Shown piece by piece: positions 1 through 8,509 of a stretch of DNA of 41,142 nucleotides. Each line of letters begins with the position of its first letter. The first letter of the stretch is position 1. The notes beneath the pieces were generated by a model. That model was given only the letters and a program-made list of their open reading frames with translations, was not told where the DNA came from and made no database searches. Origin of the DNA: Flavobacteriaceae bacterium (GTDB lineage Bacteria > Bacteroidota > Bacteroidia > Flavobacteriales > Flavobacteriaceae); contig NZUH01000028.1 of the NCBI GenBank assembly GCA_002697255.1, forward strand, positions 1 to 41,142. The letters are read 5' to 3'. Made by a program: the position numbers and the translations under genes.

Positions 1-120
1 TCCGCAGCGGCAGCTAGAGGCCATCGCGAGCGAGCGCAGGGTGGGGCGCAAAGACGGCGGCGGCTCGCACGCCAAAGTTAAGCGCCGAGGCCGCAGTCGA
101 TAGCAGAGCAGGTGCCCCCT
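1..120. other. GC-rich segment, probable chimeric or foreign end
   Basis: By my count 84 of these 120 bases are G or C, while everything from about 131 onward is strongly AT-rich. The switch is abrupt and lies in or next to the reading frame of a partial flavobacterial gene. The frame of that gene stays open back to 104 and meets a TAG at 101-103, so the protein cannot continue through the GC-rich part. I see no gene, tRNA or repeat here. An assembly or amplification chimera at a contig end is the simplest reading. A horizontally acquired fragment is possible but less likely. The exact joint cannot be fixed and lies somewhere between about 118 and 145. Confidence 0.7.
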
Positions 121-130
121 ATCAACAGTC

Positions 131-391
131 ATTTTAATTTGCAGAATTCCAGAAGGAATATCTCCAAATAATGACGGGTTTAATGATACATTTGAACTTA
201 AAGGGTATGATGTTAAGAGTTTAAAAATTTATAATAGATATGGTAAATTAGTATATAGCTCGACTAACTATGCTGACAATTGGGATGGAAGATCTAATAA
301 CGGAGACAAATTACCGGTAGGCACATATTATTATCATATGATTTATAATGAAAATGCAGTAAAAACTGGGTGGGTATATGTAAACTATTAA
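131..391 (+). CDS. Partial protein with type B (CHU_C) T9SS sorting domain, 3' end only
   Basis: Only the last ~86 codons are present. They read IPEGISPNNDGFNDTF, then a KIYNRYGKLVY strand, a WDGRSNNG turn, PVGTYYYHM and a final WVYVNY before TAA at 389-391. This is the gliding-motility-associated C-terminal domain, the type B signal that sends proteins through the type IX secretion system to the cell surface. The ending closely matches that of the next gene (WIYVNY), so the two are probably paralogous surface proteins in one cluster. The 5' part is missing because the native sequence stops at the GC-rich joint. The listed start is only the first codon that I trust to be native. Confidence 0.85.
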   Translation: MLICRIPEGISPNNDGFNDTFELKGYDVKSLKIYNRYGKLVYSSTNYADNWDGRSNNGDKLPVGTYYYHMIYNENAVKTGWVYVNY

Positions 392-401
392 AGGTCAATT
401 C

Positions 402-417
402 ATTATTTGTAAATAAT
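402..417. repeat. Short AT-only inverted repeat between the two sorting-domain genes
   Basis: ATTATTT, then GT, then AAATAAT forms a perfect 7-bp inverted repeat 10 bases after the stop of the partial gene. With a 2-base loop and no G-C pairs it would be a weak hairpin, and no T-tract follows. It may be a weak terminator for the partial gene or chance in AT-rich DNA. Confidence 0.25.
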
Positions 418-487
418 CAAAATAAACACTAGATTTAGAATGACCAAGACTAGCTTAAATTATATACTTAACAATCAGTAAATTATT

Positions 488-3400
488 ATGAAAAGATTAA
501 TATTTTTATTTATTTTATTTTTATCTAATCAACTACTATTTTCACAGCAAAGCGTTACAGTTGATTGCTCAACTGGTCCTATTTCTACAACCTTTTGTTA
601 TGATACAGGATTAGATAATAGCTATGTTTTTACCAGTAATGACGGAACTCCTTTAAATCTAATAATTGATGAAGGGCAAGTTGAAAATGGATGGGATGAA
701 TTTATAGTATATGACTCTGATGGTGTAACCGAATTAACCCCAACACAACCTTTTTATGGTAACGGAGGTAATCTAGCTGGTCTAAGTTTTCAATCTTCTG
801 GTGATTCCATTACATTACTAGTTGATGAAGATGGAAGTATAAGTTGTGTTTCTTCTGGATATACTCCTATTACTTTTACCATTTCTTGCGCAACATGTAT
901 TAATCCAACAGTTGATTTTGAAGTGGTTTCTGATTGTTTAAATGGTCCTCAGTTTTTTCTTGATGTTAACGTAACCGACTTAGGTTCCGCGAGTAGTTTA
1001 ACGATATCTGATAATCAAGGCAATAACTCTACTGTAAATAATGCGGGAATCTTCCAATTTGGTCCCTATACAAATAATACAGATGTCCAATTTACTGCAA
1101 CTAATGATGATGATGTTAATTGCTCGCTAACTAGCGGATCATTAACTCAAGAATATTGCGCTACTACATTAGTTGATTGTGGTATTGGACCTGTATCTAA
1201 CTCATACTGCTATGGAAATGGCGACACCACTCAATTTGAATATGTAAGCTCAGATGGATCTCCCATAAATCTAACTATTGACTCAGGATTAATAGAGGCT
1301 GGATGGGATATTATTACAATCACAGATTCTGATGGAAGTATTCTTTTTCAAGGAGATAATGGTGGGGATCTTACAGGACTAGCCTTTCAATCTTCAGGTG
1401 ACACAATGTATTTTGGATTTCAAACTGATGGATCTGTAAGTTGTCAATCTAGTTCAACTTATTCCGCAGGAATTGACTGGACTGTGGCTTGTGCAACCTG
1501 TACAAATCCATCCGCAGAGTATGCTGTAATTGACGATTGTGCAAACGGTGACCAGTTCCTAATCGATGTCAATATAACTGATATGGGAGATGCAGGGTCA
1601 TTAACAATCTCTGATAATTACTCGTCAAATACAGAGCTAGTAACAACAACAGGTATTGTTCAAATGGGACCTTATCCATTCTTAACAGATATTATAATTA
1701 CAACATCAAATGATCAAGATGTAAACTGTGTAATAAATAGTAACCCAATACAACTATTTGCTTGCCCACCAGAAAATGACAACTGTAGTGGAGCAATTAT
1801 TATCGAAGCTAACGAAGATGATAGCTGTGATGCTTCTGGATCTGGAACACTGGTAGCTGCAACGCCTTCATCTGAAAGTAATTCTTGTGGTGGATCTGCA
1901 GATGATGATGTTTGGTTTGAGTTTACAGCTGTTTCTGAAAATCATGCAATATCACTTTATAATATTGTTGGTGATACTCAAGATTTATATCATGTTCTTT
2001 ATGAAGGTGATGGATGTGGTAATTTAAATCAGATTTATTGTAGCGATGATAATAACAGTACAGCTAATGGCTTAATATTAGGAAGCAGCTACTTCATTAG
2101 AGTTTACTCGTTTACTGCAAACGAACTTTCTAACCTAACATTTGACATTTGTGTATTTACAGTTCCTCCGCCTATTTCTACAAGTACTACATTATACACT
2201 GTTGATGAATTGGTGACAGACGTCTTAATTGATTCTGAATGTAATCAGGCATTTAACGTTACCTCAAGCACTGGAATTGATTTTGGAAGTACAAATGGTA
2301 TAGGTTACTTTGAATCAAATGGTTCGTCTTGGCCCTTTGAGGATGGACTAATTATGACTTCAGGTGATGTTGCAAATGCCATTGGTCCCGAAAGTGGAGT
2401 CCTTGTTGACGGAGGTTTTGAATGGCCTGGTGATGGTGATCTTGAAGCATTTATCCCTGGTCTTAATGCAGGTGATACAAATAATGCGTCAATCATTGAG
2501 TTTGACTTTGTTCCAGTGACTAATAACATGAGTTTTGATTTTATTTTTGCTGCTGAAGAATACGGAACATTTCAATGTACATTTACCGATGCATTTGCAT
2601 TCTTATTGACTGATTCATCTGGAAATACAACTAATTTAGCTATTGTTCCTGGAACAGATGACCCAATTTCTGTATTAACTGTTAGAGATGATCAATATAA
2701 CGGTGCTTGTGAATCTGTTAATGCAGAGTGGTTTGCTAATTATTATGGTCCTGGTGGACTTCCACCTTTAACCAGCCCAACTAATTTTATTGGACATACC
2801 GAAGTAATGACTGCTTCAGCCACTGTAATTCCTAACGAAGTTTATACAATAAAATTAGTGGTAGCTGATGATGGAGACACAATATATGACTCAGCAGTAT
2901 TCATTGACGGAGGAAGTTTTGATATTGGCCAGCTTGATTTAGGAGATGATATATTAGTATCATCTGGAAATGCTTTATGCGAAGGTCAAGAAATTATACT
3001 AGATGCGGGGGCATTACCTAATAATTCAAGCATTGAATGGTTTATGGATGGGTTATTAATCGATGATGCAAATGATGTAACTCTCGCAGTTACCGAAACA
3101 GCATTTTATAGTGCAACAATCACTGTAGATAATACTGATTGCACTTATGGAGATGATATTCTTGTAGAATTTTTTCAATCACCGATAATAACTCCTGTAA
3201 ATGATAATATTATAAAATGTGCAAATGAAGGTTTTACTCTTGAGGTTGATATCGAAAATAGTGATCAACTTAATTCATTAACATACATATGGACATTAGA
3301 TGGAATTGATGTTCAAATAGGTTCTGAAAATACATATTATTTAAATGAACTTGCAGAAGAATCTGGAGAATTTACAGTAACTGTTTTTGACGATATAACG

Positions 3401-3721
3401 TATTGTTGGAACTCAACAACCATAACTGTTCAATTTTATGAAAACAGCTATTGTGTTGATTTACCTCAAGGACTTTCTCCAAACGGAGATGGATTTAATG
3501 ATTGCTTAATTTTAGATCATTTAGAAGACAGAGATGATATTGATAGAATTGATGTTTTCAATAGATATGGTACAAAAATTTACGAATTAAATGAATATGT
3601 AGATCAATGGTGTGGATACGATAATGAAGGCAAAACAGTGCCAGTTGGAACATACTTTTATATTATATATTTCCACTCAACTAAAGAACCTATAAATAGC
3701 TGGATTTACGTTAACTATTAA
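488..3721 (+). CDS. Large modular secreted protein with choice-of-anchor L and type B T9SS sorting domain
   Basis: The 1077-residue protein starts with a clear signal peptide (residues 1-20, ending LLFSQ). Residues ~25-224 and ~228-426 are two tandem copies of a ~200-residue, Cys-containing, CUB-like unit; both contain FQSSGD, a CATC motif and SLTISDN. Residues ~430-556 begin NDNCSGAI and form a beta-sandwich often found in such adhesins. Residues ~568-812 match the choice-of-anchor L domain (DVLIDSECNQAFNVT, GLIMTSGDV, FDFIFAAEEYG). Ig-like strands follow, then the CHU_C sorting domain from ~992 (GLSPNGDGFNDC to WIYVNY). By family knowledge it is exported by T9SS and displayed or released at the surface, probably as an adhesin or gliding-related protein. 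Its ligand cannot be predicted. The PorP/SprF gene 11 bases downstream is its likely export partner. Confidence 0.88.
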   Translation: MKRLIFLFILFLSNQLLFSQQSVTVDCSTGPISTTFCYDTGLDNSYVFTSNDGTPLNLIIDEGQVENGWDEFIVYDSDGVTELTPTQPFYGNGGNLAGLSFQSSGDSITLLVDEDGSISCVSSGYTPITFTISCATCINPTVDFEVVSDCLNGPQFFLDVNVTDLGSASSLTISDNQGNNSTVNNAGIFQFGPYTNNTDVQFTATNDDDVNCSLTSGSLTQEYCATTLVDCGIGPVSNSYCYGNGDTTQFEYVSSDGSPINLTIDSGLIEAGWDIITITDSDGSILFQGDNGGDLTGLAFQSSGDTMYFGFQTDGSVSCQSSSTYSAGIDWTVACATCTNPSAEYAVIDDCANGDQFLIDVNITDMGDAGSLTISDNYSSNTELVTTTGIVQMGPYPFLTDIIITTSNDQDVNCVINSNPIQLFACPPENDNCSGAIIIEANEDDSCDASGSGTLVAATPSSESNSCGGSADDDVWFEFTAVSENHAISLYNIVGDTQDLYHVLYEGDGCGNLNQIYCSDDNNSTANGLILGSSYFIRVYSFTANELSNLTFDICVFTVPPPISTSTTLYTVDELVTDVLIDSECNQAFNVTSSTGIDFGSTNGIGYFESNGSSWPFEDGLIMTSGDVANAIGPESGVLVDGGFEWPGDGDLEAFIPGLNAGDTNNASIIEFDFVPVTNNMSFDFIFAAEEYGTFQCTFTDAFAFLLTDSSGNTTNLAIVPGTDDPISVLTVRDDQYNGACESVNAEWFANYYGPGGLPPLTSPTNFIGHTEVMTASATVIPNEVYTIKLVVADDGDTIYDSAVFIDGGSFDIGQLDLGDDILVSSGNALCEGQEIILDAGALPNNSSIEWFMDGLLIDDANDVTLAVTETAFYSATITVDNTDCTYGDDILVEFFQSPIITPVNDNIIKCANEGFTLEVDIENSDQLNSLTYIWTLDGIDVQIGSENTYYLNELAEESGEFTVTVFDDITYCWNSTTITVQFYENSYCVDLPQGLSPNGDGFNDCLILDHLEDRDDIDRIDVFNRYGTKIYELNEYVDQWCGYDNEGKTVPVGTYFYIIYFHSTKEPINSWIYVNY

Positions 3722-3732
3722 AAATATTAATT

Positions 3733-4644
3733 ATGAAAAAAACCTTAATACTAATAATCCTTTTAATTTTTGCTATAAATATGCATTCACAGCAGGATCC
3801 ACAATATACCCAATATATGTATAACATGAATGTTATAAATCCTGCATATGCAGGATCAAGTGAAACTACTAGTATTGGTATTCTATACAGAAATCAATGG
3901 GAAGGATTAGAGGGTGCTCCAAAGACAGGAACAATGAACATACACTTTCCCGCAGGAAGAAATGTTGGATTTGGATTTTCTGCTATTTCCGATGAAATAG
4001 GACCTGTTAGTGAAACTAATTTATATATAGATTTTTCTTATACATTAAATCTTGAAAATGAAAATAGAATTGCTTTTGGTTTAAAAATGGGTGGAACATT
4101 TCATGATATAGGTCTTGCTAATTTAACAACAATTGACCCAGATGATCCATTCTTTGCTAACGATATAAATGAAAATACTCCTAATTTTGGAGCAGGAATT
4201 TATTTCTATAAACCAAATAAATATTATTTATCTATTTCTGTTCCGAATATTTTAGAGTCTGTTCATTTAGACACAAATGATTTCAATATTGGAACAGAAG
4301 CAAGACACTTTTTTGCTTCAGCTGGTTATGTTTTTGATTTAAACGAAAATTTTAAATTAAAACCTCACGCTTTTTTAAAATATGCAGTTGAAAGCCCTAC
4401 TAGTATTGATTTGAATGCAAATTTATTTATGTATGATTTTTTTGAATTTGGATTAGGGTATCGAACAGATGATTCGGTTACAGCTATGGTAAATTTCTTA
4501 GTTTCTCCATCGGTTCGAATTGGTTATGCGTATGATAGTGTACAATCTGAACTAAGTTTTTTAACAAAAGCATCTCATGAAATTTTTATAAACTTTGACA
4601 TAAATTTCAAATCTAAAGTTTCAAGATCACCAAGATATTTCTAA
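3733..4644 (+). CDS. PorP/SprF family type IX secretion outer-membrane protein
   Basis: The protein has 303 residues and a signal peptide ending MHSQQ. The family hallmark QDPQYTQYMYNMNVINPAYAG follows directly, and the rest alternates as beta-barrel strands (RNQWEGLEGAPKT, GFGFSAISDEIGP). PorP/SprF proteins are outer-membrane barrels of the T9SS/gliding apparatus. Specialised copies next to a type B sorting-domain gene are known to help secrete or attach that neighbour, as SprF does for SprB in Flavobacterium johnsoniae. Here it lies between such a gene and an OmpA-family gene, with gaps of 11 and 17 bases, so a single operon is likely. Family assignment is firm; pairing with the upstream protein is inference. 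Confidence 0.92.
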   Translation: MKKTLILIILLIFAINMHSQQDPQYTQYMYNMNVINPAYAGSSETTSIGILYRNQWEGLEGAPKTGTMNIHFPAGRNVGFGFSAISDEIGPVSETNLYIDFSYTLNLENENRIAFGLKMGGTFHDIGLANLTTIDPDDPFFANDINENTPNFGAGIYFYKPNKYYLSISVPNILESVHLDTNDFNIGTEARHFFASAGYVFDLNENFKLKPHAFLKYAVESPTSIDLNANLFMYDFFEFGLGYRTDDSVTAMVNFLVSPSVRIGYAYDSVQSELSFLTKASHEIFINFDINFKSKVSRSPRYF

Positions 4645-4661
4645 TTATATAATATATTAAA

Positions 4662-6557
4662 ATGAAAAAAATTATAACACTTATTATTATTTCACTTATC
4701 AGCTTTTCATCTGTAAAAGCACAAAATAATGATACCAAAAAAGCTGATAGATTATTTGATCGTTTTGAATTTATTAAAGCCTCAGAAGAATACTTAAAGT
4801 TAACAAAAGATTTCCCTAATGATGTGTATATTATTAGGAAATTAGCTGATTCATATTATAATATTTTTGACACAAAAAACGCAGAAAAATGGTATGCAAA
4901 AATTGTTAAAAAAGATGACTCTGCAAATACTATATATAAGTATGCTCAAATGTTAAAAGCTAACGAGAAGTATAAAGAATTTAATAAATGGATGAATAAA
5001 TTTTCAGAAATATCTCCGATTGACAGTAGAGCTATAGCTTATAAGAAAACACCAAACTATATTGATAGAATTGTAGAAAAAGGAAATAAATTTAATATTC
5101 AAAATTTAAGTATAAATACAGAATACTCAGAATTTGGTTCAACAATTTTTAATAACAAATTTTATTTTTTATCGTCAAGAAATAAAAAACGAAAGTCATA
5201 CGGATGGAATAACCAACCTTTTCTTGATATTTATAGTTCATTTATTAATGAAAATGGTTCTTATCTAGAACCAATGCTTATTGAAGATTTAAATAGTAAA
5301 TATCATGAAGGTATATTATCTTTTTCAAAAGACGGGCAAACTGTTTATTTTACTAGAGAAAGCTATTATGAAAAGGAATATGTAAAAGATGAGAGTAATA
5401 ATACAAAATATAGTCAACTATATATTTACAAAGCAACTAGATCAAAAAATTCCTGGGTATCTATTGAGGCATTATCAATAAATGATCCTAATTACTCAAA
5501 TAAAAATCCAATGCTTGATTCAAATGGTGACTATTTATATTTCTCCTCAAATATGCCTGGTGGTTTTGGATTATATGATATATATAGGGTGAAAATAAAT
5601 GATGATGGATCATTGGGTTCTACAGAAAATTTAGGCCAAAATATTAATACAGAAGGTCAGGAAGGCTTTCCTTTTTTAGGTGAAAACAATACACTTTATT
5701 TTTCGTCAGATGGACATCTCGGCTTAGGGGGATTAGATGTTTTTTATTCAAAGAATATCGATAATAAATGGTCAAATGTAAGAAATTTAGGACTTCCCGT
5801 TAACAGCGGTGCAGATGACTTTTCATTTATGTTAATGGGTGATAATGGATATGTATCCTCTAATAGATCTGTTCCTGAAGCAAAAGGAAAAGATGATATT
5901 TATGCTTTAAAGAAAATTAAACCATTATGTGATCTACTTTTAGAATCTGTTATTGTTGACTCAAAAAGTAATAAACCTATTAATTTGGCTAATACGTCTA
6001 TTTCAGATGGAACTGGGTTAATTAATAATTCGAAAATAACCAACAACAGAGGGATTGTAGAATACATCTTAGAATGTGAAGACAAAGTAAAGCTTATTGT
6101 CAGTAAAGATGGTTATGAAAGTAAAATAGTAGATATTAAATTACTTGATATAGAACCTCCTGTATTAACAATAAAACTTGATCCAATAGAAGAACTAATT
6201 TCTGAAGAAAAAATTGAACTTAATCCTATATATTTTGATTTTGATAAATTTAATATTACAAATCAGGCTGCTTTTGAGCTTGATAAACTAGTAGCTATTA
6301 TGAAAAAATATCCTGACATGGTTATAAGAGCTGAATCTCACACAGATAATCGTGGGCCAGCTTCTTATAATATGCTTCTTTCTGAAAAAAGGGCAAAATC
6401 AACTGCTCAATATATAATTTCAAGGGGAATTAACGAAGGTCGAATTACAGGAGTTGGTAAAGGTGAAGAAGATCCAAAAGTTAATTGTTCATCAAGATGT
6501 TCAAAAGATGATCATGCTAAAAATAGAAGGTCAGAATTTTTGATTATTTCTAGATAA
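4662..6557 (+). CDS. PorE-like TPR / PD40 propeller / OmpA-domain protein
   Basis: This 631-residue exported protein has a signal peptide ending VKAQ. TPR-like helices cover ~25-120. A PD40/WD40-like beta-propeller covers ~145-415, with blades of the LYFSSN / LYFSSDGHLGLGGLDVFYS type. A carboxypeptidase-regulatory-like beta-domain covers ~425-505, and a C-terminal OmpA domain covers ~520-631 (YFDFDKFNI, SHTDNRGPASYN, LSEKRAKS, NRRSEF). The OmpA domain should bind peptidoglycan. This domain order matches PorE of the T9SS, which links the outer-membrane complex to the cell wall. Genes of this type commonly follow PorP/SprF genes. It is probably a cluster-specific copy rather than the core PorE, but the sequence alone cannot decide this. 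Confidence 0.88.
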   Translation: MKKIITLIIISLISFSSVKAQNNDTKKADRLFDRFEFIKASEEYLKLTKDFPNDVYIIRKLADSYYNIFDTKNAEKWYAKIVKKDDSANTIYKYAQMLKANEKYKEFNKWMNKFSEISPIDSRAIAYKKTPNYIDRIVEKGNKFNIQNLSINTEYSEFGSTIFNNKFYFLSSRNKKRKSYGWNNQPFLDIYSSFINENGSYLEPMLIEDLNSKYHEGILSFSKDGQTVYFTRESYYEKEYVKDESNNTKYSQLYIYKATRSKNSWVSIEALSINDPNYSNKNPMLDSNGDYLYFSSNMPGGFGLYDIYRVKINDDGSLGSTENLGQNINTEGQEGFPFLGENNTLYFSSDGHLGLGGLDVFYSKNIDNKWSNVRNLGLPVNSGADDFSFMLMGDNGYVSSNRSVPEAKGKDDIYALKKIKPLCDLLLESVIVDSKSNKPINLANTSISDGTGLINNSKITNNRGIVEYILECEDKVKLIVSKDGYESKIVDIKLLDIEPPVLTIKLDPIEELISEEKIELNPIYFDFDKFNITNQAAFELDKLVAIMKKYPDMVIRAESHTDNRGPASYNMLLSEKRAKSTAQYIISRGINEGRITGVGKGEEDPKVNCSSRCSKDDHAKNRRSEFLIISR

Positions 6558-6567
6558 AATTAATGTG

Positions 6568-6663
6568 AGAATTCATCTATTGGATCTTGCAGTTTATTAA
6601 ATTGACAGGAATAATATTTATAGTTGAGATATTTATAATTTGGTATTGTATCTAATGAATTCT
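6568..6663. repeat. Distant 9-bp inverted repeat after the OmpA-family gene
   Basis: AGAATTCAT at 6568-6576 is complementary to ATGAATTCT at 6655-6663, 78 bases further on. The intervening DNA is AT-rich and contains no gene that I can support. It could pair in an RNA, but there is no compact structure to suggest a named RNA family. Treat it as possibly coincidental. Confidence 0.2.
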
Positions 6664-6668
6664 TTTAC

Positions 6669-6697
6669 AAAAAAAGCTGAATTTATTTTCTAATTCA
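6669..6697 (-). terminator. Candidate terminator of the receptor/DUF5689/OsmC operon
   Basis: Read on the minus strand, TGAATT (6697-6692), an 8-base loop and AATTCA (6683-6678) form a 6-bp stem. AGC and a run of seven T (6675-6669) follow. It begins 33 bases after the OsmC stop. The stem is short and mostly A-T, so it is only a moderate candidate. Confidence 0.4.
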
Positions 6698-6729
6698 CCA
6701 TAATAAATCTTACTAATTGAGAAAAATTT

Positions 6730-7137
6730 TCAAAAATTATAGTTTATTTCCTGAATTAAATCGCTGCTGAGACTTTGTGCAACTGGACAACCTTTTGCAA
6801 CTTTAATTAACTTCTTAATCTGTTTTTCTGATAAATTATTTGTTTCAAAATTAATTTCAACAGAAATTTTAGAAATTCTTCTTGGATTAGATGACATAGT
6901 TTTAGTTATAAATGAAGTTGATTTTGGTAATATAAAATTATTTTTTTTGGCACATATTCCCATAATAGTTGTGATACAACTACATAGTGCAGATGAAACT
7001 AAATCTGTAGGCGAAAATGCATTACCTAATCCGTTATTATCTTTGGGGGCATCTGTGGTAATTGTTTTAGAAGACTTTAGGTGAGTAGACTCTGTTCTGA
7101 GCTCACCTAAATATTTATTTTCTATGGTATGTGTCAT
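6730..7137 (-). CDS. OsmC/Ohr family thiol peroxidase-like protein
   Basis: This 135-residue soluble protein has the OsmC fold and both expected cysteines. C54 lies in FSPTDLVSSALCSC, at the position of the peroxidatic Cys in the family motif SPxxLxxxALxxC. C117 lies in AKGCPV, the second conserved site. Family members reduce organic hydroperoxides or are broader stress-response proteins in the cytoplasm, so this is probably an OsmC-subtype hydroperoxide reductase. It starts only 5 bases after the DUF5689 gene ends and is therefore probably the last gene of that operon. A metabolic link to the receptor and lipoprotein is not obvious. It may simply share transcription. The assignment to the family is strong; substrate is unknown. 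Confidence 0.9.
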   Translation of the reverse strand: MTHTIENKYLGELRTESTHLKSSKTITTDAPKDNNGLGNAFSPTDLVSSALCSCITTIMGICAKKNNFILPKSTSFITKTMSSNPRRISKISVEINFETNNLSEKQIKKLIKVAKGCPVAQSLSSDLIQEINYNF

Positions 7138-7142
7138 AAAAA

Positions 7143-8498
7143 TTATTCTCCAGCAACCAACACATTATCAATTTCATATGTTGCAGATCCAGATGAGGAT
7201 GATATATATTTAAATCCAATATATACATTATCTCCTATGTATGAATTTAAGTCAACATTACCAGAATCAGTCCAAGATGACCAGCTACTATCGTCTGTAT
7301 CAAGAATGACAGATAATTCAGCCCAATTCCCATCAGATGAAGGATCTCCACCTGAATAATCAGTAGATATATAAACCTCTAATGACGGTCCTGAATATCT
7401 AACTACAGATTGGAAATTTAAAGTTGCTGTTGTTAAAGAACTTAAATCAATAGCTGAAGTAATTAGCCAATCTTCATTAACATTATTACCTCCACTATAA
7501 CCTGACATTTTTGCACTAGGCGCTGGATTTCCGTAAGGAGTAATCTCCCATTCTTGATCTCCAATAACGCTAACAACTGTCCAATTGTCTAAATTATTAG
7601 ACGAAAAATCATCAGCGAATAAGGGATCACATCTTGATGAGTCAAAGTTTACATCATCTTTCGTATTCAACATCATTACTCTATTGTCCCCAAAGTAATC
7701 TCTAGTTATAATTCCAGAAATTGTACCACTACCTTCAGTGGGTAACATGCTATCATTAAAATTTGAGAATGCACTTGTTTCTAATTTTAGGGTTCCAGAG
7801 TCAACACAGCTTTCCAAATCTCTTTGAGTATCATAATCTTCATCAGGGTCAACATAAGTTAGTCCGTCTAAACCAGATGAGAATTGGGCACCTAATGCAC
7901 TTACATAGACACCAACATGAGAATCATTAATGTCAGATAGATTTAATGCTAATGGAACTAAAGAATAACTATTTCCAGATCTCAAAATACAATCTGATGC
8001 TCTATTTTCAGAGATTTCAGAAATCTCATCTCCATTAACATTTCCACCCCCTCCGATTGCAACAACTCCATCTCCAGAGTTTGTTTCCCCAATAGTGAGT
8101 CCTTGTAACTTAATATACACTTCTCTTCCAATATTAAATTGATTATAGCTATCAACTTGATTAATCGCAACTTTGACTCCTGCTGTAGGATTTTCTACTT
8201 CATCTTGCATGTAGAATTCTTTATAAAAATTTCCAGAATAATCAGAAGATGAAACATAACCTTTAACAACTAAGTTTGACTCAATCTCATTGACTTCTCC
8301 GTTTACAAACAGATTTTTTAATTCTGATATTGTCATTAGATCAGCATAACCATCTTCAATTTCAGAAAGTAGTTGAGTTAAATTTTGATTTTCCTCTAAT
8401 CCAACACTTTGTGGTACCGAATAGTCATCATCTTCGATACATGAAAAGGTTAAAATTGATATAAAAGTCAACAATGATATTTTATTAAATAATTTCAT
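7143..8498 (-). CDS. DUF5689 / choice-of-anchor J surface lipoprotein
   Basis: The 451-residue protein has a lipoprotein signal with the lipobox ending SC at C20. The acidic stretch EDDD follows at 22-25, matching the Bacteroidota lipoprotein export signal that places proteins on the outer face of the outer membrane. Residues ~50-290 match DUF5689 and contain an OB-fold-like part (NLVVKGYVSSSDYSGNFYK, VYIKLQGLTIGE). Residues ~293-451 match a choice-of-anchor J beta-sandwich (FADDFSSNNLDNW, NEDWLITSAIDLS, YEIDNVLVAG). It sits 11 bases downstream of a TonB-dependent receptor, an arrangement like SusC/SusD, so it is probably the receptor's surface substrate-binding partner. The OB-like part and the nearby secreted nuclease suggest nucleic acid or nucleotides as ligand; this is inference. 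Confidence 0.85.
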   Translation of the reverse strand: MKLFNKISLLTFISILTFSCIEDDDYSVPQSVGLEENQNLTQLLSEIEDGYADLMTISELKNLFVNGEVNEIESNLVVKGYVSSSDYSGNFYKEFYMQDEVENPTAGVKVAINQVDSYNQFNIGREVYIKLQGLTIGETNSGDGVVAIGGGGNVNGDEISEISENRASDCILRSGNSYSLVPLALNLSDINDSHVGVYVSALGAQFSSGLDGLTYVDPDEDYDTQRDLESCVDSGTLKLETSAFSNFNDSMLPTEGSGTISGIITRDYFGDNRVMMLNTKDDVNFDSSRCDPLFADDFSSNNLDNWTVVSVIGDQEWEITPYGNPAPSAKMSGYSGGNNVNEDWLITSAIDLSSLTTATLNFQSVVRYSGPSLEVYISTDYSGGDPSSDGNWAELSVILDTDDSSWSSWTDSGNVDLNSYIGDNVYIGFKYISSSSGSATYEIDNVLVAGE

Positions 8499-8509
8499 AT
8501 TTTTTAATT

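Noticed and set aside
2305-2529. Minus-strand open frame inside the large surface protein gene
   Set aside because: It is the reverse shadow of a clear domain-containing gene and has no signal, motif or promoter of its own. Similar shadows in uvrC, ileS, pgi and the receptor genes were left out for the same reason.
6558-6729. Small RNA or broken gene between the OmpA-family and OsmC genes
   Set aside because: No conserved coding signal and no compact structure; only a weak inverted repeat and a terminator candidate could be supported.
7129-7359. Plus-strand open frame over the DUF5689 gene end
   Set aside because: It is antisense to the choice-of-anchor J domain and has no recognisable feature.
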